Positions 1 through 13,461 of a stretch of 64,000 bases of DNA are shown piece after piece. This stretch comes from Mycobacterium lepromatosis (lineage in GTDB: Bacteria > Actinomycetota > Actinomycetes > Mycobacteriales > Mycobacteriaceae), in the NCBI RefSeq assembly GCF_000975265.2, contig NZ_CP083405.1, forward strand, positions 1 through 64,000, written 5' to 3'. How positions within the stretch are numbered: position 1 is the first letter of the stretch; the number at the start of each line of letters is the position of its first letter. The translations under genes and the position numbers were made by a program. Under the pieces are notes generated by a model that was not told the DNA's origin, did not search any database, and saw nothing but the letters and a program-made list of their open reading frames with translations.

Positions 1-57
1 ACGTCTGTACCGCACGCCAGAAAGCCCGAAATTTACGAGAACCAGAGAGATACGTCG

Positions 58-1566
58 TTGACCGATGACCCTGGTCTAAGTTTCACCACAGTTTGGAATG
101 CAGTCGTCTCCGAACTCAACGGCGAATCCAACACAGACGACGAAACCACCAACGACAACACCTCCGTCACTCCGCTAACTCCTCAGCAAAGAGCATGGCT
201 GAATCTGGTTCAACCACTCACCATCATCGAAGGATTTGCTCTTTTGTCGGTGCCCAGCAGCTTCGTCCAAAATGAGATTGAACGTCATCTACGCACGCTG
301 ATCACCGATGCACTCAGCCGTCGACTCGGACAACAGATACAGCTCGGAGTCCGTATCGCACCGCCCTCTACCGACCACGTTGACGACAATCCCCTACCAG
401 CCGATGTCCCTCCAACTGACGATTGCGGTACAGATACCGACGAAAATTACGGGGAGCCTCTTGCAAGCAAGCAACAGGGTCGGCCAACCTACTTCACCGA
501 ACGTCCACACCATACCGAATCAACTGCTACCGGAAGTACCAGCCTCAATCGCCGCTACACCTTCGAAACGTTCGTTATTGGCGCTTCGAATCGGTTCGCG
601 CATGCCGCCGCGCTGGCGATCGCCGAAGCACCAGCCCGAGCCTACAACCCTCTTTTCATCTGGGGCAAGTCAGGTCTTGGCAAAACACACCTGTTGCATG
701 CTGCCGGCAACTACGCACAACGGCTTTTTCCAAGCATGCGAATCAAATACGTCTCCACCGAAGAATTCACCAACGACTTCATCAACTCGCTCCGTGACGA
801 CCGCAAAGTAGCGTTCAAACGCAGCTACCGCGACGTTGATGTGCTGCTCGTCGATGACATCCAGTTCATCGAAGGCAAAGAGGGTATCCAGGAAGAATTT
901 TTCCATACCTTCAATACCTTGCATAACGCCAACAAGCAAATCGTCATCTCGTCTGACCGCCCACCAAAACAGCTCGCCACCCTTGAAGACCGATTGAGAA
1001 CCCGGTTCGAGTGGGGCCTTATTACCGACGTGCAACCCCCTGAACTGGAAACCCGCATCGCCATCCTGCGTAAAAAAGCCCAGATGGAACGCCTCGCGGT
1101 ACCTGACGATGTCCTCAAGCTTATCGCTAGCAGCATCGAACGTAACATCCGTGAACTCGAGGGAGCTCTCATCAGAGTCACCGCGTTTGCTTCGCTAAAC
1201 AAGACTCCAATCGACAAAGCATTAGCGGAGATAGTACTGCGTGACCTGATCGCAGACGCCAACACGATGCAAATCAGCGCGGCAACCATAATAACGGCCA
1301 CTGCCGAATACTTCGACACCACCATCGAAGAACTCCGTGGGCCAGGCAAAACCCGAGCGCTGGCCCAGTCACGCCAGATCGCGATGTATTTGTGTCGTGA
1401 GCTCACAGACCTCTCGCTACCCAAAATCGGCCAAGCATTCGGCCGTGACCACACCACGGTTATGTACGCACAACGAAAGATTTTGTCCGAAATGGCTGAA
1501 CGACGTGAGGTGTTCGACCACGTCAAGGAACTCACTACTCGCATCCGGCAGCGGTCTAAGCGCTGA
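58..1566 (+). CDS. dnaA: Chromosomal replication initiator DnaA
   Basis: DnaA binds DnaA boxes in oriC and melts the origin in its ATP form. The 502-residue product has the usual four-domain plan: a conserved N-terminal domain, a variable acidic linker (about 85-170), an AAA+ domain with Walker A GKSGLGKT near 203-210 and Walker B LLVDDIQF near 263-270, and a C-terminal DNA-binding domain with [10 protein letters not shown] near 461. I chose the TTG start because the product then begins MTDDPG, as in other mycobacterial DnaA proteins. The second Walker A residue is Lys where I remember Glu in M. tuberculosis; it lies outside the catalytic GKT. The spacer downstream to dnaN is the likely origin. 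Confidence 0.98.
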   Translation: MTDDPGLSFTTVWNAVVSELNGESNTDDETTNDNTSVTPLTPQQRAWLNLVQPLTIIEGFALLSVPSSFVQNEIERHLRTLITDALSRRLGQQIQLGVRIAPPSTDHVDDNPLPADVPPTDDCGTDTDENYGEPLASKQQGRPTYFTERPHHTESTATGSTSLNRRYTFETFVIGASNRFAHAAALAIAEAPARAYNPLFIWGKSGLGKTHLLHAAGNYAQRLFPSMRIKYVSTEEFTNDFINSLRDDRKVAFKRSYRDVDVLLVDDIQFIEGKEGIQEEFFHTFNTLHNANKQIVISSDRPPKQLATLEDRLRTRFEWGLITDVQPPELETRIAILRKKAQMERLAVPDDVLKLIASSIERNIRELEGALIRVTAFASLNKTPIDKALAEIVLRDLIADANTMQISAATIITATAEYFDTTIEELRGPGKTRALAQSRQIAMYLCRELTDLSLPKIGQAFGRDHTTVMYAQRKILSEMAERREVFDHVKELTTRIRQRSKR

Positions 1567-2080
1567 CTTTCAATGCACACCACGTAGCTCCGTCAGAAAA
1601 AATTTCTTGCACTTATGTCACACCAGTCACACCTCCAAGGTGTGTGTATTTCTGTGGACAAACCAGGTATGCTGATGTGCAAAAATTTTCTATTTAGTGC
1701 ACTCCCACAATCGATCCACAGCGACAAATCTCAGAATTTTCATTATCAACACCGATATCCACACCTCAACAGCTCTCCTAGCTCAACAAAATCCGGTTGT
1801 CCCCAAGATCCACACCCTTTAATACTGACACTATGAAAATTCCTCTATATTCACATTTGAAAAAACACTGGGGATACGGTCGCCCTGATGAGACGGCAAC
1901 CTCAGCTGTCACCGCTGACACCGAACTTTTATGTTGGCGCTCGAAGATCTACGTTTGTTCTTCGACTACTGTTACGGACGTCGTTGTGCACTGTGTGTCA
2001 TCGGCGTTCGTTAGAGTGGACCCACGCTAGCAGGGGAGGCTAGCCGTTGGATTTCAACGATTTTTAGGTGAAGGGGCGCC
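1567..2080. promoter_or_regulatory. oriC: Probable oriC: dnaA-dnaN spacer with DnaA-box-like sites
   Basis: This 514-base spacer is the classical position of the mycobacterial origin. Sites resembling the DnaA box TTGTCCACA are visible: a perfect inverted copy TGTGGACAA at 1653-1661, TTATCAACA at 1743-1751, ATATCCACA at 1755-1763, TTGTCCCCA at 1797-1805 and AGATCCACA at 1806-1814, with a weaker CGATCCACA at 1712-1720. AT-rich stretches at about 1678-1697, 1735-1750 and 1816-1868 are candidates for the unwinding element. A Shine-Dalgarno-like GAAGGGG lies just before the dnaN start. Box calls were made by eye; no binding score was computed. Confidence 0.85.
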
Positions 2081-3280
2081 ATGGATCTGGCTACAACCGA
2101 TGCTGGCTTCAGCGATTTAAAATTTTGTTTGACACGCGAGTCGTTCGCCAACGCAGTGTCATGGGTGGCGAAAAATCTGCCCACTAGGCCGGCAGTACCG
2201 GTGCTATCCGGTGTATTGCTGACCGGTTCGGATAGCGGTCTGACGATCTCTGGGTTCGATTACGAGGTTTCCGCAGAAGTTCAGATTGCTGCCGAGATAG
2301 TTTCCTCTGGAAGTGTTTTAGTATCTGGAAGGTTGTTGTCAGATATTACCCGGGCCCTTCCAAACAAGCCTGTTGATTTCTACGTAGATGGTAATCGAGT
2401 TGCATTGACTTGCGGAAATGCGAAATTCTCATTGCCGACAATGGCGGTTGAAGATTATCCTACACTGCCTAACTTACCAGATAAGACTGGCACGTTGCCA
2501 TCGGATCTGTTCGCTGAGGCGATAGGTCAGGTTGCTATTGCGGCCAGTCGTGACTACACATTGCCCATGCTGACCGGGATCCGGATCGAGATCTCTGGTG
2601 ACAAGGTGGTTTTAGCTGCCACCGATAGGTTCCGTTTGGCAATCCGCGAGTTAACATGGTCGGTATTGTCATCGGATTTCGAAGCGACGGTGCTGGTGCC
2701 GGCCAAAACGTTGATGGAAGTTGCCAAAGCTGGGACCGCGGGCTCTGACGTTTGTCTGTCGTTGGGCGCTGGAACTGGCGTTGGGAGGGACGGACTGCTC
2801 GGCATCAGCAGTGGTGGGAAGCGCAGCACCACTCGACTTCTTGACGCAGAGTTTCCGAAGTTCAGGCAGTTAATACCGGCTGAACACACCGCGGTGGCTA
2901 CTATAAATGTAGCTGAGTTGACCGAGGCAATCAAATTGGTGGCGTTGGTAGCTGACCGTGGCGCGCAAGTGCGCATGAGATTCAATGACGGCATGCTGCG
3001 ACTTTCCGCTGGTGCCGATGATGTGGGCCGAGCCGAAGAAGACTTGGCTGTTGCTTTTGCCGGTGAGCCGTTGACTATAGCGTTCAACCCGGGCTATCTG
3101 ACCGATGGACTTGCATCGGTGCATTCAGAACGGGTGTCATTTGGTTTCACAACACCGGGTAAACCAGCGTTGCTGCGTCCAGTGTCTAATGACGATGTCC
3201 ATCCGACGCACGAAGGCCCCTTTCCCGCACTGCCAACTGATTATGTGTACCTACTGATGCCAGTTCGGTTGCCTGGATAA
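2081..3280 (+). CDS. dnaN: DNA polymerase III beta sliding clamp
   Basis: The clamp dimer encircles DNA and tethers polymerase III and other clamp-binding enzymes. The 399-residue product aligns along its length with mycobacterial DnaN, with landmarks [12 protein letters not shown] near residue 38, the central segment [12 protein letters not shown] near 256 and the C-terminal [12 protein letters not shown]. The ATG start has GAAGGGG about five bases upstream. The stop codon abuts the GTG of recF with no spacer, so the two are probably co-translated. The segment just before the C terminus is a little shorter than in M. tuberculosis, which explains the small length difference. No defect is visible. 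Confidence 0.97.
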   Translation: MDLATTDAGFSDLKFCLTRESFANAVSWVAKNLPTRPAVPVLSGVLLTGSDSGLTISGFDYEVSAEVQIAAEIVSSGSVLVSGRLLSDITRALPNKPVDFYVDGNRVALTCGNAKFSLPTMAVEDYPTLPNLPDKTGTLPSDLFAEAIGQVAIAASRDYTLPMLTGIRIEISGDKVVLAATDRFRLAIRELTWSVLSSDFEATVLVPAKTLMEVAKAGTAGSDVCLSLGAGTGVGRDGLLGISSGGKRSTTRLLDAEFPKFRQLIPAEHTAVATINVAELTEAIKLVALVADRGAQVRMRFNDGMLRLSAGADDVGRAEEDLAVAFAGEPLTIAFNPGYLTDGLASVHSERVSFGFTTPGKPALLRPVSNDDVHPTHEGPFPALPTDYVYLLMPVRLPG

Positions 3281-4438
3281 GTGTACGTACGGCATTTTGG
3301 ATTGCGTGACTTTCGGTCCTGGGACCATATTGATCTCGAGTTGCATCCAGGACGAACAGTGTTTGTCGGCCCCAATGGTAACGGTAAAACAAATCTGATT
3401 GAGGCACTATGGTATTCTACCACTTTAAGTTCGCATCGGGTCGGAACGGATATTCCGTTAATTAGAGCTGGGACAATCCGGGCCGTAGTTTCGACGATCG
3501 TGGTTAATGAAGGTAGAGAATGTGCGATTGATTTGGAGATCGCGGCGGGGCGGGCAAACAAGGCGCGATTGAATCGTTCATTTGTGCGCAGTATGCGTGA
3601 GGTAGTTGGGATATTGCGAGCGGTGCTGTTTGCCCCAGAAGATCTGGCGTTAGTTTGCGGAGATCCTGCTAGTCGGCGCCGTTACTTGGATGATTTAGCG
3701 ATTGTGCGCCGGCCTGTGATCGCCGCTGTGCGCACCGACTATGACAAAGTGTTGCGGCAGCGCACCGCATTATTGAAATCTTTTGCAGCTGCACGGTATC
3801 CAAATGACCAAGGTGTGCTGGACACACTTGACGTGTGGGACACCCGATTGGCTGAACATGGCGCCGAGTTGATGGCCGCACGTATTGACTTGGTAAATCA
3901 GTTGGCGCCAAAAGTGGAAAAGGCTTATCAGCTGTTGGCGCCGGGATCGCGCGCCGCATCGATCGGCTATCGTGCCAGCCTAGAGGTCGGGGGCGCCGCA
4001 AGTGTTGGGAGTAGTGACCGTGGTTCGCTGCAAGCTGATTTGTTAGCTGGGTTGTCGGCGTGTCGAAACGCCGAATTGGAACGTGGTATATGCTTGGTCG
4101 GTCCGCATCGCGATGAACTCGAGTTGCGACTCGGCGACCAACCTGTGAAAGGCTTTGCCAGCCATGGGGAATTATGGTCGCTGGCGATAGCGTTGCGGTT
4201 GGCGGCCTATGAGCTGTTGCGTACCGATGGCAGCGAACCAGTATTGTTGTTTGACGATGTATTCGCTGAACTCGATGTTACCCGTCGTCGGGCATTGGCG
4301 ACAGTGGCGGAGTCGGCGGAGCAGGTATTAGTAACCGCGGCGGTGCTGGAGGACATTCCGGTGGGTTGGGACGCTAGGTGGGTGACCATCGATCTGCGTG
4401 ACAGTGATTCGGGACGGGTATCGGTGGTGCACTCGTGA
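3281..4438 (+). CDS. recF: Recombination/repair ATPase RecF
   Basis: RecF is an SMC-like ATPase that with RecO and RecR loads RecA at single-strand gaps. The 385-residue product equals the usual mycobacterial length. It carries Walker A GPNGNGKT near residues 30-37, the signature region following [18 protein letters not shown] near 288, and Walker [12 protein letters not shown] near 323. The GTG start directly follows the dnaN stop and gives the conserved start [14 protein letters not shown]. The stop overlaps the GTG of the next gene (GTGA at 4435-4438), which fits an operon dnaN-recF-dciA. No truncation is seen. Confidence 0.97.
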   Translation: MYVRHFGLRDFRSWDHIDLELHPGRTVFVGPNGNGKTNLIEALWYSTTLSSHRVGTDIPLIRAGTIRAVVSTIVVNEGRECAIDLEIAAGRANKARLNRSFVRSMREVVGILRAVLFAPEDLALVCGDPASRRRYLDDLAIVRRPVIAAVRTDYDKVLRQRTALLKSFAAARYPNDQGVLDTLDVWDTRLAEHGAELMAARIDLVNQLAPKVEKAYQLLAPGSRAASIGYRASLEVGGAASVGSSDRGSLQADLLAGLSACRNAELERGICLVGPHRDELELRLGDQPVKGFASHGELWSLAIALRLAAYELLRTDGSEPVLLFDDVFAELDVTRRRALATVAESAEQVLVTAAVLEDIPVGWDARWVTIDLRDSDSGRVSVVHS

Positions 4439-5004
4439 TTGAATCCAAGGAGCCGTATAGCTGTGATGGTGATAGCACCGAAACACCAAGCACGTTATCG
4501 TGTGTCGATTTAGTTAAGCGCGCTCTTGAGGAAGTCCGCGTTGCGGCCCGTGCACAAGGAAAAGACGCCGGTTGTGGGCGTGTCTTACCCCCCGTTCCAC
4601 GTTGCGTTATGGGTCGACGTAGACATTGGTCGGGTCCAGGGGCCGATGTTCGTGATCCGCAACTTTTCGGTAAGGTGGCGTGTGATCTGGCGAAAAAGCG
4701 CGGTTGGTCTGCTCAAGTCGCTGAGGGCATGGTGTTCGGTCAATGGGCGTCAATAGTGGGTGGACAGATCGCTGACCATGCATCCCCGATTGGACTCAAC
4801 AATGGTGTGCTCAGTGTGGCCGCCGAATCGACAGCTTGGGCCACTCAGCTGCGGATGATGCAGGCACAGCTGCTGGCCAAGATTGCGACGGTTGTTGGTA
4901 ACTATGTGGTGACTTCACTGAAAATCACTGGTCCGGCCGCACCGTCATGGCGGAAGGGACCACGACACATTGCTGGCAGAGGGCCGCGCGACACCTACGG
5001 CTAG
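4435..5004 (+). CDS. dciA: DciA-family protein (DUF721, Rv0004-like), replicative helicase operator
   Basis: The 189-residue product sits between recF and gyrB, the conserved place of the actinobacterial DUF721 gene. The family (DciA) is associated with loading or activating the replicative helicase DnaB, and the M. tuberculosis member Rv0004 is described as essential for replication. The C-terminal half holds the DUF721 domain, with [19 protein letters not shown] near residue 101 and [20 protein letters not shown] near 123. The N-terminal 65 residues are basic and low in conservation. The GTG start overlaps the recF stop. Function comes from family knowledge, not from a catalytic motif. Confidence 0.92.
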   Translation: MIESKEPYSCDGDSTETPSTLSCVDLVKRALEEVRVAARAQGKDAGCGRVLPPVPRCVMGRRRHWSGPGADVRDPQLFGKVACDLAKKRGWSAQVAEGMVFGQWASIVGGQIADHASPIGLNNGVLSVAAESTAWATQLRMMQAQLLAKIATVVGNYVVTSLKITGPAAPSWRKGPRHIAGRGPRDTYG

Positions 5005-7258
<2,254 letters not shown>

Positions 7259-7300
7259 TTAAATAAACATCTTTCGACGTGTGATGCAAATGAGGAATAG

Positions 7301-10300
7301 ATGACTGATATCACACTGCCACCGGGTGCTAGTTCTGTACAGCGGCTCGAGCCGGTCGACATTCAACAGGAAATGCAACGTAGCTATATTGATTACGCGA
7401 TGAGCGTGATCGTGGGCCGGGCGTTGCCTGAAGTCCGCGATGGTCTCAAACCTGTGCATCGTCGGGTGCTGTACGCGATGTTAGATTCCGGGTTCCGCCC
7501 GGACCGCAGCCATGCTAAATCTGCACGGTCGGTTGCTGAAACAATGGGAAATTACCATCCGCACGGCGACGCATCGATTTATGACACGTTAGTACGTATG
7601 GCACAGCCGTGGTCGCTGCGTTATCCCTTGGTTGATGGGCAAGGTAATTTTGGTTCTCCGGGTAACGACCCGCCGGCCGCGATGCGTTACTGTGTTTCAG
7701 GAAATTCTTTGGTGAGGTTGCTATTTGGGAAGTCGATACGGATTGGCAATGTCGTTGTTGGCGCTCAGCCCAACTCGGATAATCCGATCGAATTGAAGGT
7801 TCTTGATCGGAATGGTAATCCAGTTATAGCCGATTTTTTATTCCATTCAGGAGAGCATCAAACCTATACGGTGCGCACCATTGAAGGTTATGAAATTACC
7901 GGAACGTTGAACCATCCTTTGCTGTGTTTAGTGGACATCTGCGGCGTACCCACTCTGTTGTGGAAGCTGATTGAGGAAATTCGACCAGGAGACTACGTCG
8001 TCTTGCAGCGGACCCCACCAACGGAGTTCGGGCCAGCGGACTGGCACTCCACGATGGAGGCGTTGTTATTTGGAGCCTTTATGAGTGGGGGCTTCGTGTC
8101 TAAGGACCATGCTGGATTTAACAGCTTTGACTACGACTATTTTACTATGGTAGTCAACGCGTACGACGCGGTTGTGGGTGGCTTGCGTTACGTATCGTCT
8201 CGGACCATTGCATTGGGATCGAAGCTACTCGAACTCGATGTTTACAACCTCACTGAGTTTAAAAAGACAAGACTTAATAGTTTATGCGGGCAACGGCATG
8301 TGGACAAGTTGGTCCCTGACTGGCTGTGGTGTTCTCCCGCTGCTGTCAAACGAGCGTTCCTTCAGGCATTGTTTGAAGGTGAAGGGTCTTGTTTGATATT
8401 GCCGTGCAATATAATTCAGATTTCTTACTCGACGCCCAGTGAGCAGTTGGCCGCCGATGTCCAGCAGATGCTGCTTGAGTTCGGGATCGTGTCTGAGCGT
8501 TACTGCCATGCTGTCAGTGAGTACAAGGTTGTCATAACCAACCGTACCCAAGTTGAAATGTTCTCTACCCGAGTCGGTTTCGTTGGTACAAAACAAGTTA
8601 AACTCACCCATATCTTGGGCTCTATGCCCCCTTGCGTTGGCATGGATATTAACCATGTACCAAATTTGACCACGTTCATTCGGAAGTATTGTGGTAACTG
8701 TTGGGTCGACGAAGATTGGCTTAGTTGGCGCAATATTGACTGCATCGCTAATCTCGACATCTGCGCCATCGTGACCGACCTCACTGATGGTCGGTTTTAC
8801 TACGCGCGCGTTGCATCCGTGACTGACACAGGTATTCAACCGGTGTTCAGTTTACGTGTGGACACCGAGGACCACGCGTTTCTGACCAACGGGTTCATCA
8901 GCCATAATACCGAGGCTCGACTTACTCCATTAGCGATGGAAATGTTGCGTGAGATCGACGAGGAAACAGTTGATTTCATTCCTAACTATGACAGTCGGGT
9001 GCAAGAGCCGACAGTATTACCTAGTCGATTTCCCAACCTGCTAGCCAACGGTTCTGGCGGCATCGCGGTCGGCATGGCTACTAATATACCGCCGCATAAC
9101 CTGTGTGAGCTCTCTGACGCCGTGTTTTGGTGCCTAGAGAACTACGACGCTGACGAAGAGGCAACTTTGGCCGCTGTTATGGAGCGGATTAAAGGCCCTG
9201 ATTTCCCTACTGCCGGGTTAATCGTTGGTTCGCAAGGTATTGTCGATGCGTACAAGACTGGCCGCGGTTCTATTCGGATACGCGGAGTCGTTGAGGTCGA
9301 AGAAGATTCACGGGGCAGGACGTCGTTAGTTATCACTGAGCTACCGTATCAAGTAAACCACGATAACTTCATTACTTCAATAGCTGAACAGGTCCGCGCT
9401 GGTCGGCTAGCTGGCATCTCGAATATAGAAGACCAAGGCAGCGAACGGGTTGGTGTGCGCATCGTCATCGAAATCAAGCGTGACGCAGTGGCCAAGGTTG
9501 TGCTTAACAACCTGTATAAGCACACTCAGTTGCAAACTAGTTTCGGTGCTAACATGCTATCAATCGTCGACGGCGTACCACGCACGTTGCGGTTGGATCA
9601 GCTAATACGCTATTATGTCAAACATCAACTGGACGTCATCATCCGGCGTACTACTTACCGACTACGTAAGGCCAATGAACGGGCTCACATTTTACGTGGA
9701 TTGGTTCAAGCGCTCGATGTGTTGGATGAGGTTATTACATTGATTCGGGCATCGCAGACCGTGGACATTGCCCGAGCCGGGTTAATCGAGTTACTCGATA
9801 TCGATGATACTCAGGCCCAGGCTATCCTGGACATGCAACTACGGCGTTTGGCAGCGTTGGAACGTCAGCGTATTATCAATGATTTGACTAAGATTGAGGT
9901 CGAAATCACTGATCTAGGAGACATTCTGGCTAAACCGGAACGTCAGCGTGATATAATCCGTAATGAATTAGTTGAGATCGGAGAAAAATACGGCGATGAC
10001 CGCCGTACTCGGATAATTGCGGCTGATGGTGATGTTAACGATGAGGACCTGATTGCCCGAGAAGATGTCGTTGTAACAATAACTGAAACCGGATATGCTA
10101 AACGTACCAAAACTGACCTGTACCGCAGTCAAAAACGCGGCGGGAAAGGTGTTCAGGGCGCTGGTCTAAAGCAAGACGACATCGTCCGGCATTTTTTTGT
10201 GTGTTCGACCCACGATTGGATCCTGTTCTTTACTACCCAAGGCCGAGTGTACCGGGCCAAGGCCTATGAATTACCAGAGGCTTCTCGGACAGCGCGTGGG

Positions 10301-11038
10301 CAACATGTGGCTAATTTGTTTGCGTTTCAGCCTGAGGAACGTATTGCCCAAGTAATTCAGATCCGCAGTTACGAAGACGCCCCATACTTAGTGCTTGCCA
10401 CGCGTAACGGTCTGGTTAAGAAGTCAAAGTTAACTGACTTCGACTCTAACCGTTCAGGTGGGATCGTGGCAATTAATTTGCGTGACAACGACGAGTTGGT
10501 CGGTGCGGTGCTATGTGCAGCCGATGACGACTTGCTTTTGGTGTCGGCTAAAGGCCAGTCTATCAGGTTTTCAGCGACCGATGAAGCGTTACGTCCGATG
10601 GGGCGGGCTACCTCCGGTGTGCAGGGCATGCGGTTCAACGCGGATGATCGATTGTTGTCGTTGAATGTGGTTCGTGAAGATACTTACCTGCTTGTCGCAA
10701 CGTCTGGAGGTTATGCTAAACGCACTGCGATCGAGGAATACCCGATGCAGGGCCGTGGCGGAAAGGGTGTTCTAACGGTCATGTATGATTGCCGACGCGG
10801 TAGCTTAGTCGGGGCGATCGTAGTCGATGAAGACAGCGAATTGTACGCGATCACTTCAGGAGGCGGGGTAATTCGCACAACGGCACGCCAGATTCGTCAG
10901 GCAGGACGCCAGACCAAGGGTGTTCGGTTAATGAACTTAGATGAGGGCGACACGCTGTTAGCCATTGCACGCAATGCCGAAGAAAGCACTGACGCTAATA
11001 TCGAGGAAAGTGACGATATCAAAGAATCGTGTACCTAG
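7301..11038 (+). CDS. gyrA: DNA gyrase subunit A precursor with in-frame intein
   Basis: GyrA breaks and rejoins DNA through a catalytic tyrosine. The open frame encodes 1245 residues: N-extein 1-130, intein 131-536, C-extein 537-1245, giving a mature subunit of 839 residues, the usual mycobacterial size. The N-extein ends at AAMRY, so the active-site Tyr130 directly precedes the intein, and the C-extein resumes [12 protein letters not shown]. The quinolone-determining segment GDASIYD around residues 89-95 looks wild type. The C-terminal beta-pinwheel is present, with GyrA-box-like QKRGGKG near 946. Unless the intein splices out, the catalytic site cannot form, so splicing is required for viability. 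Confidence 0.97.
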   Translation: MTDITLPPGASSVQRLEPVDIQQEMQRSYIDYAMSVIVGRALPEVRDGLKPVHRRVLYAMLDSGFRPDRSHAKSARSVAETMGNYHPHGDASIYDTLVRMAQPWSLRYPLVDGQGNFGSPGNDPPAAMRYCVSGNSLVRLLFGKSIRIGNVVVGAQPNSDNPIELKVLDRNGNPVIADFLFHSGEHQTYTVRTIEGYEITGTLNHPLLCLVDICGVPTLLWKLIEEIRPGDYVVLQRTPPTEFGPADWHSTMEALLFGAFMSGGFVSKDHAGFNSFDYDYFTMVVNAYDAVVGGLRYVSSRTIALGSKLLELDVYNLTEFKKTRLNSLCGQRHVDKLVPDWLWCSPAAVKRAFLQALFEGEGSCLILPCNIIQISYSTPSEQLAADVQQMLLEFGIVSERYCHAVSEYKVVITNRTQVEMFSTRVGFVGTKQVKLTHILGSMPPCVGMDINHVPNLTTFIRKYCGNCWVDEDWLSWRNIDCIANLDICAIVTDLTDGRFYYARVASVTDTGIQPVFSLRVDTEDHAFLTNGFISHNTEARLTPLAMEMLREIDEETVDFIPNYDSRVQEPTVLPSRFPNLLANGSGGIAVGMATNIPPHNLCELSDAVFWCLENYDADEEATLAAVMERIKGPDFPTAGLIVGSQGIVDAYKTGRGSIRIRGVVEVEEDSRGRTSLVITELPYQVNHDNFITSIAEQVRAGRLAGISNIEDQGSERVGVRIVIEIKRDAVAKVVLNNLYKHTQLQTSFGANMLSIVDGVPRTLRLDQLIRYYVKHQLDVIIRRTTYRLRKANERAHILRGLVQALDVLDEVITLIRASQTVDIARAGLIELLDIDDTQAQAILDMQLRRLAALERQRIINDLTKIEVEITDLGDILAKPERQRDIIRNELVEIGEKYGDDRRTRIIAADGDVNDEDLIAREDVVVTITETGYAKRTKTDLYRSQKRGGKGVQGAGLKQDDIVRHFFVCSTHDWILFFTTQGRVYRAKAYELPEASRTARGQHVANLFAFQPEERIAQVIQIRSYEDAPYLVLATRNGLVKKSKLTDFDSNRSGGIVAINLRDNDELVGAVLCAADDDLLLVSAKGQSIRFSATDEALRPMGRATSGVQGMRFNADDRLLSLNVVREDTYLLVATSGGYAKRTAIEEYPMQGRGGKGVLTVMYDCRRGSLVGAIVVDEDSELYAITSGGGVIRTTARQIRQAGRQTKGVRLMNLDEGDTLLAIARNAEESTDANIEESDDIKESCT
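7691..8908 (+). other. GyrA intein (406 residues) with degenerate LAGLIDADG endonuclease
   Basis: The insertion starts with Cys1 (CVSGNSLV, block A), has block B around [10 protein letters not shown] near intein residue 75, and ends [10 protein letters not shown] followed by Thr, giving the nucleophile, penultimate His and terminal Asn needed for splicing. The +1 residue is Thr537. Central motifs resemble the paired LAGLIDADG signatures: [11 protein letters not shown] near intein residues 125-135 and ALFEGEG near 225-231. In the first, the acidic metal ligand is replaced by Gly, so homing activity is doubtful. From memory the M. leprae GyrA intein is 420 residues; this one seems to lack about 14 residues before [10 protein letters not shown]. 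Confidence 0.95.
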
Positions 11039-11150
11039 TTTTTTCTTGATCCGATAATAATTCTAGGTCCGATAATAATACTCCGCCCGACCGGACACGA
11101 TGTGACTGCCAACGCCTGGGCGGACCATGGTATACATTTAAGGAGTCGGG

Positions 11151-12062
11151 GTGACGTCACCGAACGAGTCGAGGGCCTTTAACGAGGGCGACAACCTGAT
11201 TAGAGATGGTTTGATCGATCGTGCCAGTCTACACCGCGCGACATCCGTACCGGGAGAGTCACCGGGGGGTCTCCAACGAAGCCACAGTCCGGAGCCTAAT
11301 GATTCACCGCCTTGGCAGCGGGTATCCGCTGAAGCTTTCCAGTCCGGTTCTCGTCCGTCAGAACCGGCCGCCGTCACGCGGCCGTCGAACCCAGTACCAG
11401 GTACAAACGTCCGGCCGAACCGTTTTATCCCCGGCATGACTGCACCGACGCTAGGCGGGCAGCTATCCAGGAAGAACAATTCGACACAGGCATTGGAGCC
11501 TGTTCCGGTGCATAACGAGGTCCCATTCACCGAGGCGTACGCCAGCGAGTTGCCAGATTTGTCCGGACCAGTTCAGCGAGTTGCACCATACAAATCCGCG
11601 CCTGATCGCGGTTCGAGCACTCCAGGGACAGGGCGTTCAGAGATCACCAAAGTGCGAGAAACCAGTGAAGTTCGGGTCCAAGCATCGCGTCAAAGCCGTG
11701 GACCGGTCCGGGCTAGAATGCAGATCCGCCGGATCGATCCATGGAGCATGTTGAAGGTGTCCTTGTTGCTCTCGGTTGTTTTGTTCTTTGTCTGGATGAT
11801 CGCGGTGGCGTTTCTCTACCTATTACTCGGCGGTATGGGGGTGTGGGCTAAGCTCAACAGTAGCGTTGGTGACCTTCTAAATAACACCAGCGGCAATAGT
11901 GGAGAACTTGTCTCCAACAGCACCATTTTCGGCTGCGCTGTCTTAATTGGCTTGGTCAACATTGTGTTGATGACTACAATGGCAGCCATTGCCGCGTTTG
12001 TCTACAATTTATCTACCGATTTAGTCGGCGGTGTTGAAGTCACTCTCGCAGATCTAGATTAG
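11151..12062 (+). CDS. DUF3566 membrane protein (Rv0007-like)
   Basis: The 303-residue product follows gyrA in the place of M. tuberculosis Rv0007. The N-terminal 190 residues are rich in Ser, Pro and Gly and probably disordered. The C-terminal domain has two hydrophobic segments, [20 protein letters not shown] near residues 204-223 and a second near 260-290, with the family ending [11 protein letters not shown]. The start is GTG, with AAGGAG 5-10 bases upstream at 11140-11145. The biochemical role is unknown; the position after gyrA and the membrane domain are conserved in actinobacteria. The upstream gap contains a small direct repeat, TCCGATAATAAT, at 11050-11061 and 11068-11079. Confidence 0.9.
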   Translation: MTSPNESRAFNEGDNLIRDGLIDRASLHRATSVPGESPGGLQRSHSPEPNDSPPWQRVSAEAFQSGSRPSEPAAVTRPSNPVPGTNVRPNRFIPGMTAPTLGGQLSRKNNSTQALEPVPVHNEVPFTEAYASELPDLSGPVQRVAPYKSAPDRGSSTPGTGRSEITKVRETSEVRVQASRQSRGPVRARMQIRRIDPWSMLKVSLLLSVVLFFVWMIAVAFLYLLLGGMGVWAKLNSSVGDLLNNTSGNSGELVSNSTIFGCAVLIGLVNIVLMTTMAAIAAFVYNLSTDLVGGVEVTLADLD

Positions 12063-12146
12063 GTCGTGGCAATATTGGTTGGGCGCTTGTGTTTGGGGGT
12101 GGGATTCCTGCTGCGGTAATCTCATCGATCGGCTATGCGCAAGTAT

Positions 12147-12220
12147 GGGCCTATAGCTCAGACGGTTAGAGTGCTTCGCTGATAACGAAGAGGTCGGAGG
12201 TTCGAGTCCTCCTAGGCCCA
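12147..12220 (+). tRNA. ileT: tRNA-Ile (GAT anticodon)
   Basis: The 74-base gene folds as a cloverleaf: acceptor GGGCCTA pairs with TAGGCCC, the anticodon arm TTCGCTGATAACGAA carries GAT in a seven-base loop, and the T arm is GGAGGTTCGAGTCCTCC. Discriminator base is A; the 3' CCA is not encoded. It lies between the Rv0007-like gene and tRNA-Ala, the same pairing as ileT-alaT in M. tuberculosis. Confidence 0.97.
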
Positions 12221-12359
12221 CAACTATGTGTATATCAAGACGTTGTGTGAAATTTGCGTTGTTGCTGGTCTTGATCGCTGTAATGGCGGTGATAGTGCGG
12301 TCACGACACGACGTTGAGATCTGACACGTGGCGGCATTAGACATGCTTGATCATGACAA

Positions 12360-12432
12360 GGGGCCTTAGCTCAGTTGGTAGAGCACTGCCTTTGCAAGGC
12401 AGATGTCAGGGGTTCGATTCCCCTAGGCTCCA
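12360..12432 (+). tRNA. alaT: tRNA-Ala (TGC anticodon), likely integration site
   Basis: The 73-base gene folds well: acceptor GGGGCCT pairs with AGGCTCC with one G-T wobble, the anticodon arm CTGCC-TTTGCAA-GGCAG carries TGC, and the T arm is AGGGG-TTCGATT-CCCCT. The 45 bases from 12390 to 12434 recur imperfectly at 15980-16024, and a decayed integrase lies just downstream, so the 3' half probably served as an attB site and was regenerated intact by the integration. Confidence 0.97.
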
Positions 12433-12554
12433 CACATGCAACTAGAGCTAGACAGTGGTCTGTAACTCTGGAATTTCTGAGGTTGCGGGGCTAGTGACCA
12501 CATTTTAGCCACAATCGCGAGTTAACAACGTATTGATGGTCATCCTAGACTGCC

Positions 12555-13125
12555 TAGCCTCGACATTCCGATCCTGACCGAGGGTATAGCTGCTTTAATT
12601 TCAAGTCCGCAGAGTCAAAGAAAGTCACCACGTCTGGATCGCCCGGCACTAGGAACTCGTTGATGAACACCGGAGAGCTGACTGTGTTCGCTTTGCAGCT
12701 CTTTGGTGACTTCATCACGAACACGTCGTTTACCAGTGTCGTCGACCGCGGCACCCATACCTGCCTGTTGTCGACGTCGATCTCTCGTTACCATGGTTCT
12801 GCGGATTACCCGAACCGCAGCCCCATATCCTCGTATGTCGATGTACGCAGGAGGCATAGGCCAGAGCGTACAGCTCTTCTTAGCGTCGGAAATATCGATC
12901 TATTACTTCCTCACCGAAAGTAATTTGATATGGTCGACCGGATTCATCACGAGCCGGTTGTCGGTGACTGCCATCACGAGCAGCTTCCTAATGACATCGA
13001 CCATTTTGTGCATCAAAGCCAGACCCACACCTAGATCCGTAACTCACTCGCGGACAAACCTCTGGCGATATCACCCAACACTGTGTCTAGTACCATCTGA
13101 TATTAGGTGCGAGTAGAATTCCTCA
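12555..13125 (-). pseudogene. Tyrosine recombinase (phage/island integrase) relic
   Basis: Reading the minus strand in several frames gives consecutive pieces of a tyrosine integrase. Near 13060-13075 is DIARGLSASELRI, like a core-binding domain. At about 12905-13020 comes LMHKMVDVIRKLLVMAVTDN followed by RLVMNPVDHIKLLSVRK, the typical end of that domain. Then come RYF and EELYALAYA, GLRFG (box I) near 12808-12822, and at about 12610-12775 DVDNRQVWVPRSTTLVNDVF with a KSPKS stretch, as in the beta-strand region after box I. Stops and at least two frameshifts separate the pieces. I could not find the C-terminal HxxR and Tyr motifs. It starts about 120 bases from the tRNA-Ala 3' end, as island integrases commonly do. 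Confidence 0.7.
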
Positions 13126-13401
13126 ATTCATGCTTGGAGTTGAGTCACATTGTGCCTACTCTCTTAGCTTTACTTGACCGGCAGCTGAGCATCCTGTAAG
13201 TGCCGCGGCGCTGTCGGTCTCAAGCCGATTTGTCCACGCTTAATCAGCACGCTTGGTCGGAAAGCTCTGCTTCGTTGTTTGACGGCGGTTAGGAATCTTG
13301 TATTGTGCCTGATATCGGGTTGTACCATTTGATGTTTCTTGCTGTTCAATCTTTGCTACAAACGTACTGTTCTTGAAATTGGTCGAGCCACACACATTCT
13401 T

Positions 13402-13461
13402 TTTCTGATGTCGCGACCTTGTTTCTAATGTCGCGACCTTGTTTCTAATGTCGCGACGGTT
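13402..13461 (+). repeat. Three tandem copies of a 20-bp unit
   Basis: The unit TTTCTAATGTCGCGACCTTG is present at 13402-13421 (one difference, G for A), 13422-13441 (exact) and 13442-13461 (last four bases changed to GGTT). Each copy contains TCGCGA, itself a palindrome. It lies in the decayed element. Confidence 0.9.

Noticed and set aside
660..690. Unusual Lys in the DnaA Walker A loop (GKSGLGKT) as a sign of inactivation
   Set aside because: The catalytic GKT is intact and this position varies between bacterial DnaA proteins; the rest of the protein is conserved.
825..1583. 252-codon open frame opposite dnaA
   Set aside because: It overlaps the conserved AAA+ and DNA-binding parts of dnaA; the sequence has no recognisable domain and follows dnaA codon periodicity.
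13402..13461. Tandem repeats considered as a CRISPR array
   Set aside because: The units are directly abutting with no spacers, and no cas gene is present in the window.
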